A DNA stretch of 64,000 bases from Variovorax sp. V93 (GCF_041154485.1 NZ_AP028669.1:1302001-1366000), one strand, 5' to 3'. Shown: positions 1-10,156, counted from the first letter of the stretch. Translations and numbers: made by a program. Notes: generated by a model not told the origin, from the sequence alone.

Positions 1-528
1 GAAGAGCAGCGCCGAGCCCACGATGGCCTGCCACCGCGAATAGCGCAGCAGGAACCCGCGCAGCACGATGCCGCGGAACAGCATTTCCTCGAGCAGCGGC
101 GCCATGAGGCACACGGCCAGCGTGGCCGCGATGCTGCCGTCGGCCATGCGGCTGAACATCGACTCTTCCCAGGCCGAAAGCGGCGCGACGAAAACCAGCA
201 GGTTGAGCACGGCGGTCATCACCACCATCAGGCCCGGCACGAGCAGCAGCACGGGCGGCACGACCAGCATGAGGGTGGCCCGGGCGGAAGCGGGTGATTG
301 GTGGAAGAGTTCGCGGTAGGTGAGCTTCTGGTGGTGCATGACCACGGCGAACACGCAGCCGTTGCCCAGCACTGTGGACAACACGCCGAGCTGCATCCCG
401 TTCAGGCCGAGCCAGCGATTGGCATCGCGCAGCGCAACATCGATGACGAATTCGCAGATAAACACCGCCAGGAACAACAGCGCGGCCTGCGTGGCAGAGG
501 GAAAGGCCGTGCTCTTGGTGGAGGGCAT
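1..528 (-). CDS. CPBP (CAAX-protease-like) intramembrane metalloprotease, 3' part cut off by window edge
   Basis: The frame opens at the ATG complementary to 526-528 and stays open to base 1, so the first 176 residues are visible and the C-terminus is missing. Hydrophobic segments lie at about residues 14-30, 48-64, 86-117 and 133-146. At 147-153 is EEMLFRG, the EExxxR signature that starts the catalytic motif of the CPBP (Abi/Rce1-like) family, membrane proteases with metalloprotease-type Glu and His residues. The later His motifs would lie outside the window. The gene begins 6 bases after the ICMT-like gene, so the two are probably cotranscribed. The substrate cannot be told from sequence. 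Confidence 0.85.
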   Translation of the reverse strand, partial: MPSTKSTAFPSATQAALLFLAVFICEFVIDVALRDANRWLGLNGMQLGVLSTVLGNGCVFAVVMHHQKLTYRELFHQSPASARATLMLVVPPVLLLVPGLMVVMTAVLNLLVFVAPLSAWEESMFSRMADGSIAATLAVCLMAPLLEEMLFRGIVLRGFLLRYSRWQAIVGSALLF

Positions 529-534
529 GGGCTG

Positions 535-1095
535 CTACAGCACGAACGGAATGAAGCGCCGCGTGCTGCGCATGTATTCGCGGTAGTCGTCGCCGAAGTG
601 CGCGATGCATTCCTTCTCGTCGCTCAGGGCCGTGAGAAACAGCAGCACCGTGGCGGCCAGCACCAGCGCCAGGGTGAACCAGGTGAACTGCTTCAGGAAG
701 GCGCCCCAGGCCAGCAGCATCAGCGCGGTGTACATCGGGTGGCGGATATAGCGGAAGGCCCCCGTGCTGACGATGGACGAAGTCTTCTCGAAGCCGTAGA
801 GCGCCGGGTCGTCGCTGCGCGCCTCGGTCGGCTTGCCGTGGGCCTTGAGCAGCTTCACCGCATGGATCGGCAGCCAGATCGACAGCGCGAGGAAGACGCA
901 GGAAAGCAGCTGGGTGAAGGACAGCGGATCGACGTGCCACACCGGCAGGTTCACGATGATCAGCACCAGCATGCACTCCCACGCGAAGAAGCGGTAGAAG
1001 CCGTGCGAGCCGGGCTGGCGCAGCGGGCCGCGCGAGACGTACAGCAGCGCGGCCGTGCCGGCAATGAAGAGAAGGATCTGGAACCAGAGAGGCAT
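535..1095 (-). CDS. Isoprenylcysteine carboxyl methyltransferase (ICMT)-like membrane methyltransferase
   Basis: A 186-residue membrane protein with hydrophobic segments near residues 5-20, 35-50, 60-80 and 120-155. Residues near 113-122 read FRYIRHPMYT; the RHPxY motif is the SAM-binding signature of the ICMT/PEMT methyltransferase superfamily, and a downstream YREYM stretch near the C-terminus fits the second conserved helix. Family members methylate isoprenylated cysteines, phospholipids or small molecules; bacterial substrates are mostly unknown. It sits between an SDR gene (30-base gap) and the CPBP protease gene (6-base gap) on the same strand, at the tail of the phenylacetate run. Confidence 0.8.
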   Translation of the reverse strand: MPLWFQILLFIAGTAALLYVSRGPLRQPGSHGFYRFFAWECMLVLIIVNLPVWHVDPLSFTQLLSCVFLALSIWLPIHAVKLLKAHGKPTEARSDDPALYGFEKTSSIVSTGAFRYIRHPMYTALMLLAWGAFLKQFTWFTLALVLAATVLLFLTALSDEKECIAHFGDDYREYMRSTRRFIPFVL

Positions 1096-1125
1096 GGCGG
1101 CCGAATTTACACGGCTCGCCCGGCT

Positions 1126-1884
1126 TCAGCCAGAGATGGAGAATCCGCCGTCCACCGGGATCGCGGCGCCGGTCACGTAGTCGGAGGCGGGGCTCGCGAG
1201 GAACACCGCGGTGCCGGCGATGTCGGCCGGCTGGCCCCAGCGGCCGGCGGCGGCGCGGGCCACCACGCGGTCGTACAGGCCCGGGATCTGGCTGCGGGCG
1301 CCGTCGGTCAGTTCGGTCTCGAACCAGCCCGGCAGGATCGCGTTGACCTGGATGTTGTCGGCCGCCCATGAAAGCGCGGTCGATTTGGTGAGCTGCACGA
1401 TGCCCGCCTTGCTCGCGGCATAGGCCGGCGCATAGGGCGCGCCGAAGATCGACATCATCGAGCCGATGTTGATGATCTTGCCGCCACCGGCCGCCTTCAT
1501 GTGTGGGTGCGCGGCGCGGCTGCACAGGAAAGCGCTGGTCAGGTTGGTGTCCAGCACCAGGCGCCATTCGTCCAGTGCGAGCTGGTCGACGGGCTTGCGC
1601 ACGGTGGTGCCGGCGTTGTTGACGAGGATGTCGAGGCGGCCGCAGCGCGCGGCCGCTTCGTCGACCGCCTTCTGCACCGAGGCTTCGTCGGCCACGTCGA
1701 CTTCGAGCGCGAAGCTGTCGCTGCCCAGGGCCCTGAGCGTCTCGACCGCGGCGGCCGACTTCTGCGCGTTGCGCGCGGCAATGACCACGCGGGCGCCGGC
1801 CTTGGCCAGCCCTTGGGCCATGCCCAGTCCGATGCCGCCGTTGCCGCCGGTGACGAGCGCTGCCTTTCCTGTGAGATCGAACAT
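1126..1884 (-). CDS. Classical short-chain dehydrogenase/reductase (SDR)
   Basis: A 252-residue classical SDR. The Rossmann motif TGGNGGIG (residues about 12-19), NNAG and a full Ser/Tyr/Lys triad (IGSMMS, then YAASK) are all present, so it should be an active NAD(P)-dependent oxidoreductase. The closest-looking relatives are the gluconate 5-dehydrogenase/FabG-like SDRs, but the substrate is not readable. Its ATG overlaps the paaZ stop (TGATG), so it is translationally coupled to paaZ. That coupling suggests a role linked to the phenylacetate pathway, perhaps a 3-hydroxyacyl-CoA oxidation; this is inference. Confidence 0.85.
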   Translation of the reverse strand: MFDLTGKAALVTGGNGGIGLGMAQGLAKAGARVVIAARNAQKSAAAVETLRALGSDSFALEVDVADEASVQKAVDEAAARCGRLDILVNNAGTTVRKPVDQLALDEWRLVLDTNLTSAFLCSRAAHPHMKAAGGGKIINIGSMMSIFGAPYAPAYAASKAGIVQLTKSTALSWAADNIQVNAILPGWFETELTDGARSQIPGLYDRVVARAAAGRWGQPADIAGTAVFLASPASDYVTGAAIPVDGGFSISG

Positions 1885-3938
1885 CAGGTGGTTTCTGGTT
1901 TCTTGGAGACGAGGGTCAGGATATCGTAGCTCGCCACCAACTCGCCGTCCTGGTTCGTCACCTCCACGTCCCAGGCCACCACGCCCTGGCCCTGGCCGCT
2001 CGCGTCCTTCCTGTTGCGGTCGATCTTGCGCTTGCAGGTCAGGCGCGCACGGATGGTGTCGCCGATGCCCACGGGCTTCACGAAGCGCAGCGTGTCGAGG
2101 CCGTAGTTCGCGAGCACCGGTCCCGGCGCGGGCGAGACGAACAGGCCCGCCGCGGCCGACAGCACGAAGTAGCCGTGCGCGATGCGCTTGCCGAACGGCG
2201 ACTCCCTGGCCGCCACTTCGTCGAAGTGCATGTAGAAATAGTCGCCCGAGATGCCGCCGAAGGCCACGATGTCGGCCTCGCCGACGGTGCGGCGGTGCGT
2301 GAGCAGCGAGTCGCCGATGCGCAGGTCCTCGAAGTAGCGGCGGAACGGGTGCACCTCGCTCTCGCGCACGGCCGCGCCGCGCACGTGTTCGCCGGTAATG
2401 GCCGCCAGCATCGTGGGCGAGCCCTGCACCGCGGCGCGCTGCAGGTAGTGCTTCACCGCGCGCAGGCCGCCGAGTTCTTCGCCGCCGCCCGCGCGGCCCG
2501 GACCGCCATGCTTGAGCTGCGGCAGCGGCGAGCCGTGGCCGGTCGATTCGGCGGCGGCTTCGCGGTCGAGCACCAGCAGGCGGCCGTGCCAGGCGGCCGC
2601 CACCGGAATGGCCCTGGCCGCGATGGCCGGGTCGCGCGTGACCAGCGTGCCGACGAGGCTGCCGCGGCCGCGCGCGGCCAGCGCCAGCGCCTCGTCGATG
2701 CCGTCATAGGGCATCAGCGTGCTGACGGGGCCGAAGGCTTCGACGTCGTGTGCGGCATCGTGTTCGAGTGGCTTGCGGCTCAGGAGCAGCGTGGGCGCGA
2801 AGAACGCGCCTTCGCTCACGCCGTCGCCCACGGGCGAGAAGCCGTCGCGCTCGCCGTAGACCAGCTCGGCGCGCTGCAGCAGCGTGGCCACGCGCTCGGC
2901 CACGTCGGCCTGCTGCGCGCGCGAGGCGAGGGCGCCCATGCGCACCTCTTCGCGCGAGGGATCGCCGACGACGGCCTTGGCAAGTCGCGTGCGCAGCCGC
3001 TCGGCCACGGCATCGAGGTGCTGGCGCGGCACGATCGCGCGGCGGATCGCGGTGCACTTCTGGCCGGCTTTGACCGTCATCTCGCGCGCCACCTCCTTCA
3101 CGAAGAGATCGAACTCCTCGTCGTCGGGCGTCACGTCGGGTGCGAGGATCGCGCAGTTGAGCGAGTCGGCCTCGGCATTGAACGGGATCGACTGGCGCAC
3201 CAGGTTCGGATGCACGCGCAGCCTGGCCGCGGTGTCGGCCGAGCCGGTGAAGGTGACCACGTCGGCGCCTTCGAGCCGGTCGAGCAGGTCGCCGGTGCCG
3301 CCGATCACCAGCTGCAGGCTGCCTTCGGGCAGGATGCCCGACTGCACGATGAGCCGCACCAGCGCCTCAGTGAGGTAGCTGGTGGCCGTGGCCGGCTTGC
3401 CGATGCAGGGCATGCCCGCAAGAAAGCTGGGCGCGAACTTCTCGAGCAGGCCCCACACCGGAAAATTGAAGGCGTTGATGTGCACCGCCACGCCGCCGCG
3501 CGGCACCAGGATGTGCGTGCCCGCGAAGCCACCCTTCTTGCCGAGCGGGAAGGCCGGGCCTTCGTGCACGAGGTTGCCCGAGGGCAGCTCGTTGCTGCCG
3601 ATGCCGGCATAGGCGCTCAGCGTGCCGGCACCGCCTTCGATGTCGATCCAGCTGTCGGCGCGGGTCGCGCCCGTGTGGGCCGAGATCGCGTAGAGCGTTT
3701 CCTTGTGGGCTGCGAGGTACTTGGCCAGCGCCTTCAGCCGTTCCGAACGCTGCTGGAAGTCGAGCGCCATCAGCGCGGGAATGCCGGTGCGGCGCGCGTA
3801 CTGCAGCGCTTCGGCGAAGTCGATGGCCTCGGCGTGCGTGGCTGCCACGGGCTGGCCGTTGACGGCGCTGCGCAGTTGCTGGGCGGTCTGCTGGCCGATC
3901 CAGCGGCCAGCGATGTAGCTTTGGAGGGTGGTGGTCAT
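1884..3938 (-). CDS. paaZ: PaaZ: bifunctional oxepin-CoA hydrolase / 3-oxo-5,6-dehydrosuberyl-CoA semialdehyde dehydrogenase
   Basis: A 684-residue protein with the PaaZ layout. An N-terminal aldehyde dehydrogenase domain (about 1-520) carries the nucleophile in KAGQKCTA near residue 295. A C-terminal MaoC-like hotdog domain (about 540-680) has the Asp/His hydratase signature GDYFYMHFDE and HGYF. In aerobic phenylacetate catabolism it hydrolyses the oxepin-CoA ring and oxidises the resulting aldehyde. I chose the ATG at 3938, preceded by AAAGGA, over the TTG six bases upstream. It follows livF after a 142-base gap holding GC-rich hairpin repeats and is coupled to the downstream SDR. Confidence 0.95.
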   Translation of the reverse strand: MTTTLQSYIAGRWIGQQTAQQLRSAVNGQPVAATHAEAIDFAEALQYARRTGIPALMALDFQQRSERLKALAKYLAAHKETLYAISAHTGATRADSWIDIEGGAGTLSAYAGIGSNELPSGNLVHEGPAFPLGKKGGFAGTHILVPRGGVAVHINAFNFPVWGLLEKFAPSFLAGMPCIGKPATATSYLTEALVRLIVQSGILPEGSLQLVIGGTGDLLDRLEGADVVTFTGSADTAARLRVHPNLVRQSIPFNAEADSLNCAILAPDVTPDDEEFDLFVKEVAREMTVKAGQKCTAIRRAIVPRQHLDAVAERLRTRLAKAVVGDPSREEVRMGALASRAQQADVAERVATLLQRAELVYGERDGFSPVGDGVSEGAFFAPTLLLSRKPLEHDAAHDVEAFGPVSTLMPYDGIDEALALAARGRGSLVGTLVTRDPAIAARAIPVAAAWHGRLLVLDREAAAESTGHGSPLPQLKHGGPGRAGGGEELGGLRAVKHYLQRAAVQGSPTMLAAITGEHVRGAAVRESEVHPFRRYFEDLRIGDSLLTHRRTVGEADIVAFGGISGDYFYMHFDEVAARESPFGKRIAHGYFVLSAAAGLFVSPAPGPVLANYGLDTLRFVKPVGIGDTIRARLTCKRKIDRNRKDASGQGQGVVAWDVEVTNQDGELVASYDILTLVSKKPETT

Positions 3939-3960
3939 GGGCAATGTCCTTTCCGTGTTG

Positions 3961-4069
3961 CTCCTTCCCCCACTGGGGGAAGGCTGGGATGGGGGCTGTC
4001 CCCGAATTCAAGCCGTGTGGAGCTGAAGGCCGCGTGCCCCCACCCCCGCCCTCCCCCGGAAGGGGAGGG
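3961..4069. repeat. Intergenic GC-rich hairpin repeat between livF and paaZ
   Basis: Two perfect hairpins lie here: 3963-3983 (CCTTCCCCC, 3-base loop, GGGGGAAGG) and 4049-4069 (CCCTCCCC, 5-base loop, GGGGAGGG). Between them GGGATGGGGG faces a CCCCCACCCCC run. The look is that of the interspersed palindromic repeats common in Comamonadaceae intergenic DNA; a similar hairpin stands at 43222-43242. No long T-run follows, so it is at best a weak terminator. Confidence 0.6.
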
Positions 4070-4080
4070 AGAAAAGCGGG

Positions 4081-4808
<728 letters not shown>

Positions 4809-4812
<4 letters not shown>

Positions 4813-6710
4813 CGTGCGTCTCCCAGCAGTTCGTCGTCGGCGCCGCCCAGGTAGGCTTCGAGCACGCGCGGATTGGCCTGCACTTCGGCCGGCGTGCCAG
4901 TGGCGATGACGGTGCCGAATTCGAGCACCGTGATGCGGTCGGCCAGGTTCATCACGAATTCCATGTCGTGCTCCACCACGAGGATGCCGAGGCCTTCGGC
5001 GCGCAGCTGGCTCAGCAGCACGGAAAGGGCGCGCTTCTCCAGGTGGCGCAGGCCCGCGGCGGGTTCGTCGAGCAGCAGCACCGAAGGCTGGCCGGCCAGC
5101 GCGCGCGCGATCTCGACCACGCGCTGCTGGCCGAGCGAGAGCGATGCGGCCGGCGTGTCGGCATGCGCCCCGAGGCCGCAGCGTTCGATCTGGCGGCGGG
5201 CCTCGGCCATCAGCGCGGCTTCCTCGGCGCGGTCCAGTCGCAGCATCGCGGCGATCCAGCCGCGCCTGGCGCGCAGATGCGCACCCAGCGCCACGTTCTC
5301 GGCCACGCTGCGCGCACCGAGCAGGCGCACGTGCTGGAAGGTGCGGCCCAGGCCGAGCGCGGCGAACACGCGCGATGGCTTGGCCGTCATCGGCTGGCCC
5401 GCAAGTCGCACTTCGCCGGAGCTTGGATCGTCCACGCCCGAGACCATGTTGAAGAAGGTGCTCTTGCCCGCGCCGTTCGGTCCGATCAGTGCGTGGATCT
5501 CGCCGGCCTTCAGCGTCATCGAGATGTCGTTGTTGGCCACCAGCCCGCCGAAGCGCTTGCTGACATTGGTGGCCTGCAGCAGCTCCTCGCCCCTGGCGGG
5601 CAGCTTGCGCTGCGCGAGCTGCACGGCCGGCGCGGCGGGCTGCATCCTGGCGGCGGCATGCGGGCGCACCCAGCGCCCCGCGAGGCGCGCCAGCGTGGGC
5701 CACAGGCCGTCCGCAAAGCGCTGCAGCACGAAGAGCATGAGCAGGCCGAACACGATCACTTCGAAGTTGCCGCTGCTGCCCAGCAGCGCGGGCAGCAGGT
5801 CCTGCAGCTTTTCCTTCAGCAGCGTGATGAGCGTGGCGCCCAGCACCGCGCCCCACAGGTGGCCCGCACCGCCCACCACCGCCATGAACAGCAGCTCGAT
5901 GCCGATGTTCAGGTTGAAGGGCGTGGGGTTCACGAAGCGCTGCAGGTGCGCATAGAGCCAGCCCGAGACGGCCGCCAGCAGCGCAGCCAGCACGAACAGC
6001 TTCACGCGGTGGCGCGCCGTGTCCACGCCCATCGACTCGGCCATCAGCCGGCCGCCCTTGAGCGCGCGGATGGCCCGGCCTTCGCGCGAATCGAGCAGGT
6101 TGTGCATGGCCCACAGCGCGAGCAGGAGCACGGCCCAGATCACCACGCCCAGCGCGCGCGGCGTGGCCAGCGAGTAGCCGGCAATCACCAGCGGGGGCAC
6201 GCCGGTGATGCCCGTCTGCCCGCCAAGGAAGTCCATGTTGCCGAGCAGGTAGTACAGGCTCAGGCCCCAGGCGATGGTGCACAGCGGCAGGTAGTGGCCC
6301 TGCAGCTTGAGCGTGACCGCACCCAGCGCCCAGGCCAGCGCAAAGGTGAAGACGAGGCCGAGCAGGAGCCCGGCCCATGGCAGCAGCGCAGGGCTCACGG
6401 CGCCGCCCATCCATGCGGCGGCCGCGGGCGAGGTGCAGATCCAGGCGGTGGCGTAGGCGCCCATGCCGACGAACGCGGCCTGGCCGAAGGAGGTCATGCC
6501 GCCCACGCCGGTGAGCATCACGAGCCCGGCCGCGACCAGCGCATAGAGGCCGATGTTGCTGAGGACGGAGACCGTGAACTCGGGCAGGAAGCCCCAGGCG
6601 AGCGCCAGCGCCGCCACGCAGGCGAGCGTCAGCTGCCGCGGCGTGGCCAGCGCGCGGCCGGCCGGTGCCGGTGCGGCGGCTGCAGTGTTGCTGGACGGGG
6701 TGTTGTTCAT
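4809..6710 (-). CDS. ABC transporter permease-ATPase fusion (LivM-LivG)
   Basis: A single 633-residue frame that joins two normally separate proteins. Residues about 1-345 are a LivM-type permease with 8-10 membrane segments and the loop GMTSFGQAAFVG typical of LivM. A linker of about 35 residues follows (RWVRPHAAARMQPAAPAVQL and on), then a LivG ATPase from about residue 380 with Walker A GPNGAGKS, signature LSLGQQR and Walker B VLLLDEPAAGL. The start is ATG 6710, overlapping the livH stop (ATGA). No stop or frameshift separates the halves. It should make one transmembrane half and one ATPase of the importer in a fixed ratio. Confidence 0.93.
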
Positions 6711-7735
6711 TCCTCGTCCTCCACATGATGGCTGTGCAGCGAACGCCACCACAGCACCGGAATGATCAGCGTGAAGACCAGCACTTCCTTGAAGGGGCTG
6801 GCCCAGAACGAGGCAAAGGCCTCGAGCTGCCCGACCAGCAGCGCGCCCGCGAGCGCCAGCGGATAGCTCGCCAGTCCGCCCACGATGGCGGCGACGAAGC
6901 CCTTCAGGCCGATCAGGAAGCCGGTGTCGTAGTAGACCGTGGTGAGCGGCGCGATCAACAGACCCGAGACCGCCCCGATCAGCGCCGCGAGCGCAAAGCT
7001 CAGGTCGCCCGAGAGCTCGGTCGGGATGCCCGACAGCCGCGCGCCCACGCGGTTGATGGCGGTGGCGCGCAGCGCCTTGCCGATCATCGAGCGGCCGAAG
7101 AAAAGAAACATCGCGAGCACCAGCAGCAGCGTGACGCCGACCACCACCAGCGACTGCCCGCTGACGGGAATGCCGCCGATGTCGAAACGCTCTTCGGAGA
7201 ACGCCGTGGTGCGATAGCCCTCGGCGCCGAAGAAGAGCAGGCCCAGCCCCACCAGCACGCCATGCAGCGCGACGGAAACGATCAAGAGCATCAGCACGTT
7301 GGCGCTGGCCAATGGCCGGTACGCCAGGCGATAGAGCAGCGGCCCGAGCGGCATGATGAGCAGCAGCGTGGCGAGCGTCTGGCCTGCCATCGACGTAGGC
7401 TTGAGCAGCAGCACCAGCGCGGCGGCGGCCAGCGGCAGCACCACGCACCATGCGAGCGCGGAGGCCCAGTCGACCACTGCGCCGCGCTTCCAGCGCCAGA
7501 ACTCGACCACCAGCACCATTGCCGCCAGCGCGAGCAGCAGCCACAGCGTGGCCGGCACGCGGCCGGCCTGCAGCACGGCCATCGACAGCGCCCCGAAGGC
7601 GACGAACTCGCCCTGGGGAATGAAGATGACGCGCGTGACCGAGAACACCAGCACCAGCGCGAGCGCCATCAATCCGTAGACGGCACCGTTCACGATGCCG
7701 TCCTGCCCCAGCAACAGGGCGATCTGCAGATCCAT
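6707..7735 (-). CDS. livH: ABC transporter permease (LivH-like)
   Basis: A 342-residue membrane protein that begins MDLQIALLLGQDGIVNGAVYGLMALAL and carries the LivH loop FIPQGEFV. It has about eight hydrophobic segments, and a membrane-spanning insertion makes it somewhat longer than E. coli LivH (308). It would pair with the LivM half of the downstream fusion, to which it is coupled by a 4-base overlap. A 140-base gap with a repeat element separates it from the binding-protein gene. Confidence 0.92.
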   Translation of the reverse strand: MDLQIALLLGQDGIVNGAVYGLMALALVLVFSVTRVIFIPQGEFVAFGALSMAVLQAGRVPATLWLLLALAAMVLVVEFWRWKRGAVVDWASALAWCVVLPLAAAALVLLLKPTSMAGQTLATLLLIMPLGPLLYRLAYRPLASANVLMLLIVSVALHGVLVGLGLLFFGAEGYRTTAFSEERFDIGGIPVSGQSLVVVGVTLLLVLAMFLFFGRSMIGKALRATAINRVGARLSGIPTELSGDLSFALAALIGAVSGLLIAPLTTVYYDTGFLIGLKGFVAAIVGGLASYPLALAGALLVGQLEAFASFWASPFKEVLVFTLIIPVLWWRSLHSHHVEDEE

Positions 7736-7771
7736 ATAACTACAGCCTTCGGGCAGCGCCCGTGAGTCAGG

Positions 7772-7869
7772 TCAGGAACACCGAGGAACCGGCTTTGCCG
7801 GGCCTCTGGTGTTGCCCCCGGTAGGGGGTGGGAGAAGCGACACGAAGTGCGCGAAGCCTGGGGGCGAGC
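7772..7869. repeat. Comamonadaceae-type intergenic repeat between livK-like gene and livH
   Basis: A non-coding stretch with inner palindromes: CCGGCTTTGCCGG around 7790-7802 and CCCCCGGTAGGGGG around 7815-7828. The last 23 bases (7847-7869) are the exact reverse complement of 33171-33193, between a SDR gene and an EamA gene 25 kb away. This marks it as an interspersed repeat family rather than a unique regulatory site. Confidence 0.7.
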
Positions 7870-7875
7870 CGAGTT

Positions 7876-9024
7876 TCAGGGCTGGTATTTCCAGGCGCCG
7901 TTCTCGATCTTGACCATGACCCGGGCACGCTGGTCCAGGCCCAGGTGGTCGTTGGCGGTCATGTTGAACACGCCGTGCGCGCCCGACACTTCCTTGACTT
8001 GCTCGAGCGCATCGCGCAGCGCGGCGCGGAACTCGGGCGTGCCGGGCTGCGCCTTCTTGAGCGCCACCGGCACGGCCGAGGTCATCAGGAGGCCCGCATC
8101 CCAGGCGTGCGCGCCGAAGGTCGACACCGAGTTCTTGCCGTTCGCGGCCTCGTAGGCCGTGACATAGGCCAGGGCCGACTTCTTCACCGGATGGCTCGCG
8201 GGCAGCTGCTCGGCCACCAGCACCGGGCCGGCAGGCAGGAAGGTGCCTTCCACGTCCTTGCCGCCGACGCGCAGGAAGTCGGCATTGGCCACGCCGTGCG
8301 TCTGGTACATCTTGCCGGTGTAGCCGCGCTCCTTGAGCGTCTTCTGCGGCAGCGCGGCCGGCGTGCCCGAGCCCGCGACCAGCACCGCGTCGGCCTTGGC
8401 GGCCATGATCTTCAGGGCCTGGCCGGTCACCGAGGTGTCGGTGCGCGCGTAGCGCTCGTTGGCCACGATCTTGAGCTTCTTCAGTTCTGCCGCCTTGGCG
8501 AATTCCTGCGACCAGCCTTCGCCGTACGCATCGGAGAAGCCGATGAAGGCCACCGTCTTCACGCCGCTCGCGGCCATGTGCTCGGCAATCGCGAGCGACA
8601 TCATGATGTCGTTCTGCGGCGTCTTGAAGACCCACTGCTTCTTGGCGTCCATCGGCTCGACGATGCGGGCCGACGCGGCAATGGAGATCATCGGCGTCTT
8701 GGCTTCGCTCACCACGTCGATCATGGCGAGCGAGTTGGGCGTGGTGGTCGAGCCCAGCACGATGTCGACCTTGTTCTCGGCGATGAGCTTGCGCGTGTTG
8801 GCCACGGCAGCCGTGGTGTCGGAAGCGTCGTCCAGCACGATGTAGTTGATCTTCTGGCCGCCGATGGTCTTGGGCATCAGCGCAATGGTGTTCTTCTCGG
8901 GAATGCCCAGCGAAGCGGCAGGGCCGGTGGCCGACAGCGTCACGCCGACATTGACGTCGGCCCAGGCCGCGGCGGCGGTGGCGCACAGCGCGGCGATCAG
9001 CAGGGGCTTGAAGAAGAATTTCAT
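7876..9024 (-). CDS. Periplasmic substrate-binding protein of Liv/HAAT-type ABC transporter
   Basis: A 382-residue periplasmic binding protein, type I fold. An N-terminal signal peptide (MKFFFKPLLIAALCATAAAAWA) ends in AWA, with cleavage likely after residue 22. The mature part begins with the VGVTLSATGPAASLG pattern of LivK-type receptors. I set the start at ATG 9024, which gives a clean signal peptide; a longer frame to 9090 has no support. It lies 37 bases after paaE. The genomic setting suggests phenylacetate or another aromatic acid as ligand rather than leucine, but the binding residues do not let me decide. Confidence 0.9.
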   Translation of the reverse strand: MKFFFKPLLIAALCATAAAAWADVNVGVTLSATGPAASLGIPEKNTIALMPKTIGGQKINYIVLDDASDTTAAVANTRKLIAENKVDIVLGSTTTPNSLAMIDVVSEAKTPMISIAASARIVEPMDAKKQWVFKTPQNDIMMSLAIAEHMAASGVKTVAFIGFSDAYGEGWSQEFAKAAELKKLKIVANERYARTDTSVTGQALKIMAAKADAVLVAGSGTPAALPQKTLKERGYTGKMYQTHGVANADFLRVGGKDVEGTFLPAGPVLVAEQLPASHPVKKSALAYVTAYEAANGKNSVSTFGAHAWDAGLLMTSAVPVALKKAQPGTPEFRAALRDALEQVKEVSGAHGVFNMTANDHLGLDQRARVMVKIENGAWKYQP

Positions 9025-9061
9025 TTTGGACTTGTCTCCGGGTTGAAAAATCGTTGTGGCG

Positions 9062-10156
9062 TCAACGCTCGTCGAAGGACAAGGTGACACGTTCAGTGAG
9101 AGGGTGGGCCTGGCAGGTCAGCACGAATCCCGCGGCTACTTCATTCTTGTCGAGCGCGAAGTTTCTTTCCATGCGGACTTCCCCCTCCACCAGCTTCGCG
9201 CGGCAGGTGCCGCACACGCCGGAGGTGCAGGAGAACGGCACTTCGAGGCCGGCGGCCGAAGCCGCATCGAGGATGCTCGGCTGCCCTTCGGTGAAAGTGA
9301 TCTCGCGCTGCAGCCCGTCGCGCACGATGGTGATGCGCGCCTGCTTGGCGTCGCCGGGCAGGGCTTCGTGCACCACCGCACCCACCTGGCCTGCCGACGC
9401 GGCCGAAGGCAGCGCGATACCGAAGCGCTCGATGTGGATGCGCTCCTCGGGCACGCCCGCGGCCAGCAGCGCGGCCTCGGCCTCGTCGTTCATCTGGAAC
9501 GGGCCGCAGATGTAGGCATGGTCGATGCTCGCCGCCGGCACCAGCGTGTTCAGGAATTCGCCGATCTTCTCGCGGTTCATCACGCCGGAGCCCAGCGGGG
9601 AGTCGGTGTGCTCGTCGGAGAACACCAGCTGCAGCGCGAGCCGCGTCATGTAGCGGTTCTTCAGGTCCTCGATCTCTTCCTTGAACATCGTGGACTGCAG
9701 CTGCCGGTTGCCGTAGATCAGCGTGAAGCGGCTCAGCGGCTCGCGCGCGAGCACCGTCTTCATGATCGAGAGGATCGGCGTGATGCCGCTGCCGCCCGCA
9801 ATGCCGACATGATGCCGCGCGGAGCCCGGCTCGATCGGCACGAAGAAGCGGCCCTGCGGCGCCATCACCTGCACCGTGTCGCCGGGCTGCAGGTGCGCGT
9901 TGATCCAGTTGGAGAACACGCCGCCGTGCACCTTGCGCACGCCCACGCGCAGCTCGCCGTCGTCCAGGCCGGCGCAGATCGAATAGGAGCGGCGCAGGTC
10001 CTGGCCGTCGATGTCGTGGCGCAGCGTGAGGTACTGGCCCTGGGTGAAGCCGAAGACCTGCTGCAGCTCGGGCGGCACTTCGAAGGAGACGATGACGGCT
10101 TCCGAAGTGTCGGGTTCGACGGCCTTCACGCGCAGGGGATGGAAGAGGGTGCTCAT
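9062..10156 (-). CDS. paaE: PaaE: phenylacetyl-CoA epoxidase reductase subunit
   Basis: A 364-residue flavin and iron-sulfur reductase. The N-terminal ferredoxin-NADP reductase part has the FAD motif RRSYS (about residues 58-62) and the nucleotide motif GGSGITP (about 120-126). The C-terminal plant-type [2Fe-2S] domain has CTSGVCGTC and a later Cys in LTCQ. It passes electrons from NADPH to the diiron centre of PaaA in the phenylacetyl-CoA epoxidase. It lies 3 bases after paaD in the paaABCDE block. Confidence 0.95.
   Translation of the reverse strand: MSTLFHPLRVKAVEPDTSEAVIVSFEVPPELQQVFGFTQGQYLTLRHDIDGQDLRRSYSICAGLDDGELRVGVRKVHGGVFSNWINAHLQPGDTVQVMAPQGRFFVPIEPGSARHHVGIAGGSGITPILSIMKTVLAREPLSRFTLIYGNRQLQSTMFKEEIEDLKNRYMTRLALQLVFSDEHTDSPLGSGVMNREKIGEFLNTLVPAASIDHAYICGPFQMNDEAEAALLAAGVPEERIHIERFGIALPSAASAGQVGAVVHEALPGDAKQARITIVRDGLQREITFTEGQPSILDAASAAGLEVPFSCTSGVCGTCRAKLVEGEVRMERNFALDKNEVAAGFVLTCQAHPLTERVTLSFDER

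Noticed and set aside
298..1371. A 357-codon plus-strand frame over the CPBP and ICMT-like genes
   Set aside because: It overlaps three supported minus-strand genes and has a low-complexity His/Gln/Arg/Glu composition.
4968..6728. A 586-codon plus-strand frame antisense to the LivM-LivG fusion
   Set aside because: Shadow frame; no recognisable domain and no ribosome site.
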